Positions 43,913-52,024 of a stretch of DNA of 64,000 nucleotides are shown here, one piece after another. A program made the position numbers and the translations under genes. The notes under the pieces are model-generated. The model was not told where the DNA came from, did no database searches, and saw only the letters and a list, made by a program, of their open reading frames with translations. The DNA comes from JAKAVN01 sp963796565 (GTDB lineage: Bacteria > Desulfobacterota > Binatia > Binatales > Binataceae): contig CAWCMA010000003.1 in assembly GCA_963796565.1 (NCBI GenBank), forward strand, positions 248,001 through 312,000, written 5' to 3'. Within the stretch, counting starts at the first letter, position 1. The number at the start of each line of letters is the position of its first letter.

Positions 43913-46738
43913 GTGCTATCGAAAACCGATCGCGACTATGGAACCCCGGCGCGAACTTCCGCCAAACTCGTCACGCTCGAAGTCGACGGCCGCGAGGTGA
44001 CCGTGCCCGCGGGAACTTCTGTGCTGCGCGCCGCGGCGCTCGCCGACGTCGCTATTCCCAAGCTGTGCGCGACTGACTCGCTCGAACCGTTCGGCTCGTG
44101 CCGCCTGTGCCTCGTCCAGGTCGAAGGCCGCAACGGCTATCCCGCCTCGTGCACCACGCCGGTCGAGTCCGGGACGAAGGTTCGCACGAAGTCCGAGATG
44201 CTCGAGCGGCTGCGGCGCGGCGTGATGGAACTCTACATGTCGGACCATCCGCCGGACCGTACGGCGTGCGCCGGCAACGGCAATTGCGAGTTGCATGCGA
44301 TGGCCGACGCAGTGGGACTCGGCGAGATGCGCTATGGCTTCGAGGGTAAAAACCATCTCGACGCCGCGCGCGACGCCTCGAATCCGTATTTCGCTTTCGA
44401 TCCCGCACGATGCATCGTGTGCTCGCGCTGCGTGCGAGCATGCGAGGAAGTTCAGGGCACCTTCGCGCTGACGATCGACGGGCGCGGCTTCAACTCGGTG
44501 GTCTCACCGAGCCAGCATCAGCCGTTCCTCGAATCCGAATGCGTTTCGTGCGGCGCCTGCGTGCAAGCCTGCCCGACCGACGCGCTGGTCGAGAAATCGG
44601 TGCTGGAAAAGGGCGCGGCCGAGCGCTCCGTCACCACCACCTGCGGTTATTGCGGCGTCGGATGCTCGTTCAAGGCGAAAGTGAAGGGCGACCAGGTCGT
44701 CCGCATGCTGCCGAACAAGGACGGGCTGCCGAATCACGGTCACTCCTGCGTCAAGGGACGCTTTGCGTGGGGTTACGCGACCCATCCGGACCGCGCGCTG
44801 GCGCCAATGGTGCGCGAAAAGACCAGCGACGCGTGGCGCGAGGTTTCGTGGGACGAGGCCATCGGCTATGCGGCGAAACGCCTCAAAGAAATCCAGTTCA
44901 AGTACGGCCCCGGTGCGATCGGCGGCATCACTTCATCGCGCTGCACCAACGAGGAAACCTACCTGGTGCAGAAGATGGTGCGGGCGGCCTTTGGCAACAA
45001 CAACGTCGACACCTGCGCGCGCGTATGCCATTCGCCCACCGGCTACGGCCTGAAAACTACTCTTGGGACTTCGGCCGGCACTCAGGATTTCGACTCTGTG
45101 CTTCAGGCCGACGTGATCCTGGTGATCGGATGCAACCCCACCGACGGCCATCCGGTATTCGCCTCGCTGATGAAGCGGCGCCTGCGTGACGGCGCGAAAC
45201 TGATCGTCGCCGACCCGCGCACGATCGATCTCGTGCGCACGCCGCATATCGAGGCTATGTATCATCTGCCGCTCCTGCCTGGCACCAACGTCGCGCTGAT
45301 CAACGCGTTCGCCCATGTGGCGCTGAGCGAAGGACTCGCCAGGGAAGACTTCGTGCGCGAGCGCTGCGAGTGGCCCGCGTACGACTTATGGAAGAAATTC
45401 ATCCTCGAGGAGCGCAACTCGCCCGAGGCGGCCGCGAAGGTGACGGGCGTGCCGGCGGAGAAGATCCGCGCGGCCGCGCGTCTGTACGCGAGCGGCGGCA
45501 ATGCGGTCATCTATTACGGCCTCGGCGTGACCGAGCATAGCCAGGGCAGCACGATGGTGCTCGGGATGGCGAACCTGGCGATGGCGACCGGTAACTTCGG
45601 ACGCGCCGGCGTCGGCGTCAATCCGCTGCGCGGACAGAACAACGTGCAGGGATCGTGCGACATGGGCTCGTTCCCTCACGAGCTGTCAGGCTACCGCCAT
45701 CTCTCGGATCCCGCGATGCGCGGCAGTTTCGAAGCCGCGTGGGGCGTCAAGCTCGATCCGGAGCCGGGCCTGCGCATCCCCAATATGTTCGACGCGGCGC
45801 TCGACGGCAGCTTCAGAGGGCTGTACGTGCAGGGCGAGGACATCGCGCAATCCGACCCCAACACGCATCATGTGACCGCCGCGTTGGGCGTGATGGAATG
45901 TATCATCGTGCACGACATCTTTTTCAACGAGACCGCGAAGTACGCGCACGTTTTTCTGCCCGGCTCCTCGTTCCTGGAAAAGGACGGCACCTTCACCAAC
46001 TCCGAGCGGCGCATCTCGCGCGTGCGCAAGGTGATGCCGCCGTTGGCCGGCAAGGCCGACTGGGAGGTCACCTGCGAGCTCTCGACCGCGTTCGGCTATC
46101 CGATGCACTACGCGCATCCCTCCGAGATAATGGACGAAATCGCGCGTCTGACGCCGACCTTCGCCGGCGTCAGCTACGAAAAACTCGACCGCCTCGGCTC
46201 CGTGCAGTGGCCGTGCAACGACCATGCGCCTGCGGGTACGCCGGTGATGCACGTCGGCCACTTCGTGCGCGGCAAGGGCCACTTCGTGGTCACCGAGTAC
46301 GTCCCGACCGACGAGAGAGTTGGTCCGCGCTTCCCGCTCATCCTCACCACCGGGCGGATTCTCTCTCAGTACAACGTCGGCACTCAGACCCGCCGCACTG
46401 CTAACGTCGTGTGGCATCACGAGGACGTGCTCGAAATCCATCCGCACGACGCCGAAGAGCGCGGCGTGCGTGACGGCGCGTGGGTCAAGATCAGCAGCCG
46501 CGCCGGCGAGACCACGTTGCGCGCGCAGGTCACCGAGCGCGTGCCACCCGGCGTCGTCTACACGACCTTCCATCACCAGTCCTCCGGCACCAATATCGTG
46601 ACTACCGAAAACTCCGACTGGGCGACCAATTGCCCCGAGTACAAGGTGACCGCGGTGCAAGTGATGCCGACGGCTGAACCGGGCGCGCGTCGCGCGACGG
46701 GGCGTGGCGCGGACGTGCATCCGGCGGCGGGCCGCTAG
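43913..46738 (+). CDS. fdsA: NAD-dependent formate dehydrogenase alpha subunit (Mo-bisMGD)
   Basis: Protein of 941 residues from GTG at 43913 with GAGGAGAT upstream. N-terminal 2Fe-2S domain (SLEPFGSCRLCLVQVEG), His-Cys 4Fe-4S site, two 4Fe-4S sites (CIVCSRCVRACEEVQG; CVSCGACVQACPTDAL), then the molybdopterin part beginning TTCGYCGVGCSFKAKV. The active-site ligand is Cys in CARVCHSPTGYGL where some enzymes have selenocysteine. It oxidises formate to CO2 (or the reverse) and sends electrons to fdsG/fdsB. Length and order fit Cupriavidus/Rhodobacter FdsA. Needs FdhD and molybdenum cofactor. Confidence 0.96.
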   Translation: MLSKTDRDYGTPARTSAKLVTLEVDGREVTVPAGTSVLRAAALADVAIPKLCATDSLEPFGSCRLCLVQVEGRNGYPASCTTPVESGTKVRTKSEMLERLRRGVMELYMSDHPPDRTACAGNGNCELHAMADAVGLGEMRYGFEGKNHLDAARDASNPYFAFDPARCIVCSRCVRACEEVQGTFALTIDGRGFNSVVSPSQHQPFLESECVSCGACVQACPTDALVEKSVLEKGAAERSVTTTCGYCGVGCSFKAKVKGDQVVRMLPNKDGLPNHGHSCVKGRFAWGYATHPDRALAPMVREKTSDAWREVSWDEAIGYAAKRLKEIQFKYGPGAIGGITSSRCTNEETYLVQKMVRAAFGNNNVDTCARVCHSPTGYGLKTTLGTSAGTQDFDSVLQADVILVIGCNPTDGHPVFASLMKRRLRDGAKLIVADPRTIDLVRTPHIEAMYHLPLLPGTNVALINAFAHVALSEGLAREDFVRERCEWPAYDLWKKFILEERNSPEAAAKVTGVPAEKIRAAARLYASGGNAVIYYGLGVTEHSQGSTMVLGMANLAMATGNFGRAGVGVNPLRGQNNVQGSCDMGSFPHELSGYRHLSDPAMRGSFEAAWGVKLDPEPGLRIPNMFDAALDGSFRGLYVQGEDIAQSDPNTHHVTAALGVMECIIVHDIFFNETAKYAHVFLPGSSFLEKDGTFTNSERRISRVRKVMPPLAGKADWEVTCELSTAFGYPMHYAHPSEIMDEIARLTPTFAGVSYEKLDRLGSVQWPCNDHAPAGTPVMHVGHFVRGKGHFVVTEYVPTDERVGPRFPLILTTGRILSQYNVGTQTRRTANVVWHHEDVLEIHPHDAEERGVRDGAWVKISSRAGETTLRAQVTERVPPGVVYTTFHHQSSGTNIVTTENSDWATNCPEYKVTAVQVMPTAEPGARRATGRGADVHPAAGR

Positions 46739-46760
46739 CGCCGACTGAGGACGTGTCGCG

Positions 46761-47003
46761 ATGGACATCCATCATCTGGTCACGATGGCCAATCAGATCG
46801 CGGAATTCTTCAAAACCTCGCACCCTGACCGCGCCGAGGCGGTAGTTGCGACCACTGTGCATCTGCGCAGCTTCTGGGATCCCCGGATGCGCCGCGAAAT
46901 TGTGGCACATCTCTCCGCCAACGATGGTGAAGGTCTAAGCGAGATCGCGCGCGACGCGGTCCGCGCGCTCGAAGCCGAGGCCTCCGTCAAGGCTGCCGGA
47001 TAA
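46761..47003 (+). CDS. fdsD: Formate dehydrogenase delta subunit
   Basis: Protein of 80 residues. HHLVTMANQIAEFFKT followed by AVVATTVHLRSFWDPRMRRE and IVAHL is the FdsD family pattern. Small helical subunit bound to the alpha subunit; it has no cofactor. 22 bases after fdsA and 22 before fdhD. Confidence 0.9.
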   Translation: MDIHHLVTMANQIAEFFKTSHPDRAEAVVATTVHLRSFWDPRMRREIVAHLSANDGEGLSEIARDAVRALEAEASVKAAG

Positions 47004-47025
47004 GCCGGGCCCGGCGACGATCCAG

Positions 47026-47964
47026 ATGTGCGACAATGAAAATCGGATAGATGAAAGTCGGATTGCGGAGAGCGTCGATAGCGCCGCAGTGTCAGAGAGC
47101 ATCCGGCGTCATCCGGCGCGCAAATTCCGCGACGGGCGCTTCGATATCGAGGACGACCGGCTCGCAGTCGAAGAGCCGCTGGAAATCCGCCTGGGAGGCC
47201 GACGCTTTACGCTCACGATGCGCACGCCGGGCAATGACGAGGAGCTGGTCGCGGGGTTTTTGCTCGCCGAGGGCTTCATCGAATCGCGCGCCGACCTGGG
47301 CGAGATTCGCCGCGTGCGTGGCCCCAAAGGCGCGCCCGATCCCAACGCGGTCGACGTCATCCTCAACGTTCCGGCGGCTAACTTGCGCGAGCGGCTCAAG
47401 CGCAACTTCACCATCTCGTCGAGCTGCGGCGTGTGCGGCAAGACCAGCATCGAGGCTACCCAGCGCCGCATCTCCGCGATCACTTCGCGGCTGACCGTCG
47501 CGGCTGGCGCGATCCTGCAACTGACGCCGATGATGCGCCGCGCGCAGGAGGTCTTTGCCGCAACCGGCGGATTGCACGCCGCCGCCCTGTTCGTTTCCTG
47601 CGGCGCCCTCGCGCGATCCAATGGCGCACGCAGAAACGGCCGCGCTGCAACACTGGTCACGAGCATTGAGCTCAAGGTGCTGCGCGAGGACGTCGGACGC
47701 CACAACGCGGTCGACAAGGTGGTCGGTTACGCGCTGATGAACGGAATGCTGCCGCTGGGCGCGACACTGATGGCGGTGAGCGGGCGGCTCAGCTTCGAGA
47801 TCGTGCAGAAGGCGGCGGCCGCCGGCGTTCCCATTTTGGCCGCGGTCTCGGCGCCGTCGTCGCTCGCGGTCGAATTGGCCGAGGAAGTCGGTATCACGCT
47901 GGTCGGATTCCTCCGCAACGGCACCTTCAATTTGTACTGCCACCCAGATCGTGTCGTTGCGTAA
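47026..47964 (+). CDS. fdhD: FdhD, sulfur carrier for formate dehydrogenase
   Basis: Protein of 312 residues. It hands a sulfur atom to the molybdenum cofactor before insertion into FDH. Signature SSSCGVCGKTSIEA carries the two functional Cys. TLMAVSGRLSFEIVQKAAAA and EDVGRHNAVDKVVGYAL bind the cofactor nucleotide region. The N-terminal 30 residues (MCDNENRIDESRIAESVDSA) are variable and the start could lie further in. Last gene of the fds operon. Confidence 0.94.
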   Translation: MCDNENRIDESRIAESVDSAAVSESIRRHPARKFRDGRFDIEDDRLAVEEPLEIRLGGRRFTLTMRTPGNDEELVAGFLLAEGFIESRADLGEIRRVRGPKGAPDPNAVDVILNVPAANLRERLKRNFTISSSCGVCGKTSIEATQRRISAITSRLTVAAGAILQLTPMMRRAQEVFAATGGLHAAALFVSCGALARSNGARRNGRAATLVTSIELKVLREDVGRHNAVDKVVGYALMNGMLPLGATLMAVSGRLSFEIVQKAAAAGVPILAAVSAPSSLAVELAEEVGITLVGFLRNGTFNLYCHPDRVVA

Positions 47965-48076
47965 TTCTCATTGGCGTAATTTTCATCGACCTAAATTCTA
48001 AGGTTGGATGAAGGATATGCCGTTGCTGGCGCTGAGTTCGCCCTTGCCGGCGGCTGCGCCCCACTTGAGCCAACCG

Positions 48077-48101
48077 CCCCATAGGCGTTAACTCTATGGG
48101 G
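48077..48101. promoter_or_regulatory. Perfect 8-bp inverted repeat before radical SAM gene
   Basis: CCCCATAG at 48077-48084 and CTATGGGG at 48094-48101, nine bases apart, ending 16 bases before the ATG at 48118. It would form a small hairpin over the translation start region or serve as an operator. No matching regulator is known. Confidence 0.4.
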
Positions 48102-48117
48102 CCGCAGGGCCTTATCG

Positions 48118-49887
48118 ATGTTCCTTAGAAAGCGCGCGCTCGACCGTATGGCCAGCGAAAAGGTGCTCTTCGAGCGCCATCGGGGCGGGGACATCCGCCT
48201 TTGCGTAGTCTATCCGAACGTTTACCGGCTCGGGATGGCGAATCTCGGCTTCCAGGCCGTCTACCACATCTTCGAATCCGACCCGCGCGTCGCCGCCGAC
48301 CGCGCTTTTCTGCCCGACCCCGACGAACGCGCGTACATCCGCGCGCGCGGCGAGCGCCTGGTCTCTTTCGAGCGCGGCGAGCCGCTCGGCAGCTTCGACG
48401 TGATCGCTTTTTCAGTCTCGTTCGAGACCGACTACCTCAACCTGCTCACGATGCTGCGGATGGCGGGTATCCCGCTGACGCGCGCCGAGCGCGCCGGGCG
48501 CAACTATCCGCTGATCATCGCCGGCGGCTCGGCGGTGTTCCTCAATCCCGAGCCGATCGCCGATTTCGTCGATCTCTTTCTGATTGGCGAGGGCGAGGAA
48601 ATGGTGCCCGAGTTCCTGGAGCGCTTTCGCGCGATCGGCACGCTCGACGGCTCTGAGCGCCTGCGCGCGCTCGCGCTGGTCGACGGAGCGTATCTTCCCG
48701 ACTACTTTACGCCAGCCTACGACGACGCCGGCCGACTCGTGCGCGTCGATTACAGCGGGCCGGGCGTTCCGCGGGTCAACCGCCGGCTGATCCACGACCT
48801 CGATCGCTTCACCACCGCGTCGCTGATCCTCACCAAGGAGTCGGTCTTCGGCGACATGTACCTGGTCGAGGCGAGCCGCGGATGCCAGTGGGGATGCCGG
48901 TTTTGCGCGGCCGGCTTCATGTATCGTCCGATTCGCTACCGCAGTCCCGAAAACCTGATCGCCGAGGCCGAGCGCGGCTTGTCGGAGCGCGACGTGATTG
49001 GCCTGGTCGGCGCCGAGATGGCGAGCGTGCCGGGCGTGGCCGAAATAGCCGGCGCCGTGGCCGACCGCGGCGGACGGCTTTCGCCGTCGTCGCTCAAGGC
49101 CGATTGCATCTCGCCGGCGCTGGCCGCGGCGCTCGCGCGCAACGGCAATCTGAGCGTGACCGTCGCACCCGAGGCCGGCAGCGAGCGGATGCGCAAGGTT
49201 ATCAACAAAAATCTGACCGAACCCGAAATCCTGCACGCCGCCGAGATGATGATGGGCGAGGGCGTCGAGAATTTGAAGTGTTACTTTATGGTGGGCCTGC
49301 CCGAAGAACGCGACGAAGACGTGGTCGCGATCGCCGAGCTGGTCGGCCGGATCGTCACCCGCGCGCGCGCGCAGCGCCGCCGGATCGGTCACGTCAGCGT
49401 CTCGCTAAACCCCTTCGTGCCCAAACCGTGGACGCCGTTTCAATGGGACGCGATGCGCGATGCCGGGGAGCTCAAGCGCAAGGTCGCGCTGCTGCGCTCG
49501 CACCTGATGCGGCTGGATGCCGGCGTCGAGCTGGACGCCGAGTCGCCGCGCGAAGCATATTTCCAGACCCTGGTCTCGCGCGGCGACCGCCGGGTCGGCG
49601 CGATCCTGGCGCGGCTGAGCGCGGAGAATCGCGAGCTGCCCGGCGAAATCTGGCAGGGACTGAAGACCATCCAGCGCGAGGCCGCCGCGGGTGACCGCGC
49701 CGGCGCACTCGTCGACCCCGATTTTTTTGTCACGCGCGATTACGCGCACAATGAAATTCTGCCATGGGATTTCATCGACCATCATATCGAGAAATGGTTC
49801 CTGGCATCCGAGCGCAAGAAGGCGCACTACGAGCGTCAGACCAGGCCGTGCGACGTCACGACCTGTACCGTGTGCGGCGCATGTTGA
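48118..49887 (+). CDS. B12-binding-type radical SAM protein (TIGR03960-like)
   Basis: Protein of 589 residues. N-terminal B12-binding-like domain (RLCVVYPNVYRLGMANLGFQ), then the radical SAM domain with cluster motif SRGCQWGCRFCAAGFMYRPI (three Cys in CxxxCxxC). C-terminal half includes VAPEAGSERMRKVINKNLTE and a closing CDVTTCTVCGAC. This matches the family usually followed by TIGR03936, whose substrate is not established. The partner domain is not fused here. Cytoplasmic. Confidence 0.88.
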   Translation: MFLRKRALDRMASEKVLFERHRGGDIRLCVVYPNVYRLGMANLGFQAVYHIFESDPRVAADRAFLPDPDERAYIRARGERLVSFERGEPLGSFDVIAFSVSFETDYLNLLTMLRMAGIPLTRAERAGRNYPLIIAGGSAVFLNPEPIADFVDLFLIGEGEEMVPEFLERFRAIGTLDGSERLRALALVDGAYLPDYFTPAYDDAGRLVRVDYSGPGVPRVNRRLIHDLDRFTTASLILTKESVFGDMYLVEASRGCQWGCRFCAAGFMYRPIRYRSPENLIAEAERGLSERDVIGLVGAEMASVPGVAEIAGAVADRGGRLSPSSLKADCISPALAAALARNGNLSVTVAPEAGSERMRKVINKNLTEPEILHAAEMMMGEGVENLKCYFMVGLPEERDEDVVAIAELVGRIVTRARAQRRRIGHVSVSLNPFVPKPWTPFQWDAMRDAGELKRKVALLRSHLMRLDAGVELDAESPREAYFQTLVSRGDRRVGAILARLSAENRELPGEIWQGLKTIQREAAAGDRAGALVDPDFFVTRDYAHNEILPWDFIDHHIEKWFLASERKKAHYERQTRPCDVTTCTVCGAC

Positions 49888-49955
49888 AGTGCGCAGGTTG
49901 AAGTGCGCGGATTGAACCGCGGATCGAATCGGGCCGGTAGAGGAGAGGAGCGAAG

Positions 49956-50702
49956 TTGAGAGGAGGAGCAAAGTTGAGGGCGCGACTGAAGTTGCGGGGA
50001 GGATTGGAGCTGAGAGAAGGATTGAAGCTGAGGCTGCGAGCGCTTCGAGCTTGCGCATGGCCGTGGACGATGGCCTTGGCCGCGGCGGGGTTGTGGCTGA
50101 TGCTGCCGGCGTCGACGCCCGCCCAGACTGGTTCAGCGGGCGCAGGCGAGTTGGGGCTGCCCTCGACGACGATCGCGCCGGCCGAGGGCGAAACGCCGGA
50201 GGAAACGCCACCCCCCGCGACCGTCACCCATCGTCGCGTTACGCCGCCGCCGCCCACGCCTCATCATGCGCGCGCCTCCAGCGCCACGGCCGCTCCGGTA
50301 AAGTCCGTTGCCGCCGAGCCGGCGCAAGCCAGGTTGCTGTTGAAACAGGACACTTGGATTTACGCGCAGCCGAGCAACAAAAGCGCGCAGGTCGAGAAGG
50401 GCGAGAAGGGCAAATTCGTGATGGTGACCGGCACGACGCATTACTTTCTGCGCGTGAAGCTCAAGAACGGAGAAGAGGGCTACGTGCTCGCCGAAGCGGT
50501 GGCGGTCGACACACCGGCCGACAAGATCTTCATGCTGACGCACGACGCGCCCGTGCTCGACGCGCCCAACCACTGGGGCAGGGAACTTTCGGAGGTGCAT
50601 CAGGGGCACGCGGTGCACGTCGTCGGCGTGGCGTTGAGCTACATGAAGATCAAGATGAAGAGCGGCCTGGAAGGTTATATTCCGGCCTCGGCGCTGGAGT
50701 AG
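49956..50702 (+). CDS. Secreted SH3-domain protein
   Basis: About 248 residues. Two TTG starts are possible (49956 or 49974, the latter after AGGAGG). A basic N-terminus is followed by a hydrophobic segment MALAAAGLWLMLPAS with an AQ cleavage site. The middle (about 60-115) is Pro/Thr/Ala-rich linker. Two bacterial SH3-type segments follow: LLKQDTWIYAQPSNKSAQVE and MLTHDAPVLDAPNHWGRELS. Such domains bind peptidoglycan or protein ligands in the envelope. The first 25 residues come from a degenerate GA-rich repeat (see findings). Confidence 0.7.
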   Translation: MRGGAKLRARLKLRGGLELREGLKLRLRALRACAWPWTMALAAAGLWLMLPASTPAQTGSAGAGELGLPSTTIAPAEGETPEETPPPATVTHRRVTPPPPTPHHARASSATAAPVKSVAAEPAQARLLLKQDTWIYAQPSNKSAQVEKGEKGKFVMVTGTTHYFLRVKLKNGEEGYVLAEAVAVDTPADKIFMLTHDAPVLDAPNHWGRELSEVHQGHAVHVVGVALSYMKIKMKSGLEGYIPASALE

Positions 50703-50727
50703 CCCCGCGTCGTGGGCGATTCCGAGA

Positions 50728-50800
50728 GGGTGGATTACGCGCGGAGGACCGCGCGAGATCCTTCGACTTCGGCAGCCTTCGCTCGGGATGACTGAAGAGG
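50728..50800 (+). repeat. Dispersed repeat, single arm
   Basis: Contains GTGGATTACGCGCGGAGGAC then CGCGCGAGATCCTTCGACTT and ends with a CTCGGGATGACTGAAGAG tail. Same family as the arms of the GIY-YIG element, but alone and in forward orientation. It directly follows the SH3 gene. Confidence 0.75.
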
Positions 50801-50891
50801 CGGGCGCGCACGCGCTTACAACCAGCGCTCGGGATGACCGAAGAGGCATACTCCCTTTCTGGCTTTTTCGGTCATCCCGAGCCTTCTTGGA

Positions 50892-51300
50892 TCATCCTGA
50901 GCGCAGCGAAGGATCTCGCGTGGCGTTGCGCCGCGCGTCGTGGGCGATTCCGAGAGGGTGGATTACGCGCGGTTCGCCGCTCGTTAATGCGATGAGCTAT
51001 TACGTCTACATCATGAGCAGCAAGTCGGGAGTGCTCTATGTCGGCGCGACCAACGACCTCGATCGCCGCGTGTTCGAGCACAAGCAAAGGCTAATCGAAG
51101 GCTTCACCAAAAAGTACAGGGTGACGCGCCTGGTCTACGTTGAGGAATTCAATCGACCGGCGGAGATGATCGCGCGCGAGCGGCAGCTCAAGGGATGGAC
51201 CAGGAGCAGGAAGCTCGAGCTGATTCACGGCCAGAATCCCGAAATGGTGGATTACGCGCGGCGCAGCGCCACGCGAGATCCTTCGCCGCGCTCAGGATGA
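50892..51300 (+). mobile_element. 409-bp element: GIY-YIG nuclease bounded by 47-bp inverted repeats
   Basis: Left arm 50892-50938 (starts TCATCCTGAGCGCAGCGAAG) and right arm 51254-51300 (ends GCCGCGCTCAGGATGA) are reverse complements at 45 of 47 positions. Between them lies the single gene at 50992. Its last 16 codons and its TGA stop are part of the right arm. Shorter versions without the gene lie just downstream. The layout is like a transposon with terminal inverted repeats, but no DDE, tyrosine or serine transposase is present. Confidence 0.65.
50992..51300 (+). CDS. GIY-YIG family nuclease
   Basis: Protein of 102 residues starting MSYYVYIMSSKSGVLYVGAT. The GIY-YIG motif appears as YVYIM...LYVGA; the catalytic Arg follows in DLDRRVFEHK and conserved Glu in RPAEMIARERQLKGW. 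The domain normally cuts DNA in homing endonucleases, UvrC and small YhbQ-like proteins. The C-terminal tail (DYARRSATRDPSPRSG) is encoded by the repeat arm rather than by ancestral nuclease sequence. Located between the SH3 gene and tandem repeat copies. Confidence 0.85.
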   Translation: MSYYVYIMSSKSGVLYVGATNDLDRRVFEHKQRLIEGFTKKYRVTRLVYVEEFNRPAEMIARERQLKGWTRSRKLELIHGQNPEMVDYARRSATRDPSPRSG

Positions 51301-51420
51301 CCGAAGAAGGCTCAGGATGACCGAAGAAGCCTCAGGATGACCGAAGAAGCCAGGTCGGAATGGGTCAAGAGCGCAAAAATCGTTGGCGCGGTGTTCCCCC
51401 AAGTTCGCTCCCCTCTTCGG

Positions 51421-51548
51421 TCATCCTGAGCGAAGGCTGCCGGAGTCGAAGGATCTCGCGCGGTCCTCCGCGCGTAATCCACCGTCCCCGGATCGCCCAT
51501 GACGCGCGGCACAGCGCCACGCGAGATCCTTCGCTGCGCTCAGGATGA
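51421..51548. mobile_element. 128-bp MITE-like copy A
   Basis: Begins TCATCCTGAGCGAAGGCTGC, ends TTCGCTGCGCTCAGGATGA. The two ends are those of the GIY-YIG element and point towards each other, with only about 30 bases between the arms and no gene. It could fold into a long hairpin. Confidence 0.6.
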
Positions 51549-51648
51549 CTGAAGAAGGCTCGGATGACCGAAGAAGCCAGGTCGGAATGGGATCAAGAGC
51601 GCAAAAATCGTTGGCGCGGTGTTCCCCCAAGTTCGCTCCCCTCTTCGG

Positions 51649-51776
51649 TCATCCTGAGCGAAGGCTGCCGGAGTCGAAGGATCTCGCGCGGTCCTCCGCG
51701 CGTAATCCACCATCCCTGGATCGTCCCTGACGCGCGGCGCAGCGCCACGCGAGATCCTTCGCTGCGCTCAGGATGA
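51649..51776. mobile_element. 128-bp MITE-like copy B
   Basis: Same length and ends as copy A and nearly the same sequence; differences lie mainly in the centre (CACCATCCCTGGATCGTCCC against CACCGTCCCCGGATCGCCCA). It arose with copy A by tandem duplication of the 227-bp unit. Confidence 0.6.
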
Positions 51777-51859
51777 CTGAAGAAGGCTCAGGATGACCAA
51801 GGCGGAGGTGAAACGACGGCTCGTCCTCAGCGGACCGTGAAGGGAGATAATCGGTCGGT

Positions 51860-51927
51860 CCGGTTTCCAAGGGCTCGCGATGGTGCTATCGAGGCTGTCG
51901 TGGGGACCGGCGAACGGAACGAATCGA
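51860..51927 (+). repeat. Left copy of 68-bp imperfect direct repeat
   Basis: Shares AAGGGCTCGCGATGGTGCTA, TCGAGGCTGT, GGGGACC and GGAACGAATC with 55171-55239. Where the right copy has the ATG of the luciferase-like gene, this copy has ACG, so it cannot start that gene. It marks the left edge of a 3.3 kb segment. Confidence 0.8.
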
Positions 51928-52024
51928 GTCACTTGACCCGCCTTCAGATGGTGCTCTGCGTCATGCCAGCGGTGCCGATCGAAACGCGTAGAGGTTCGGC
52001 AGTGAATGGAAAGAATAGAGACAG

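Larger units (their letters stand above)
51341..51795 (+). repeat. Two tandem 227-bp units, each with a nuclease-less element copy
   Basis: Unit 1 starts at 51341 and unit 2 at 51568, both at CCGAAGAAGCCAGGTCGGAA. They are about 95% alike by eye. Each includes a short spacer (GCAAAAATCGTTGGCGCGGT, CCCCCAAGTTCGCTCC) and a 128-bp inverted-repeat copy of the element ends. Confidence 0.85.

Noticed and set aside
50728..51795. CRISPR-like array of repeats
   Set aside because: Repeat arms are in both orientations, unequal spacing, no unique spacers and no cas genes; they form inverted-repeat units.
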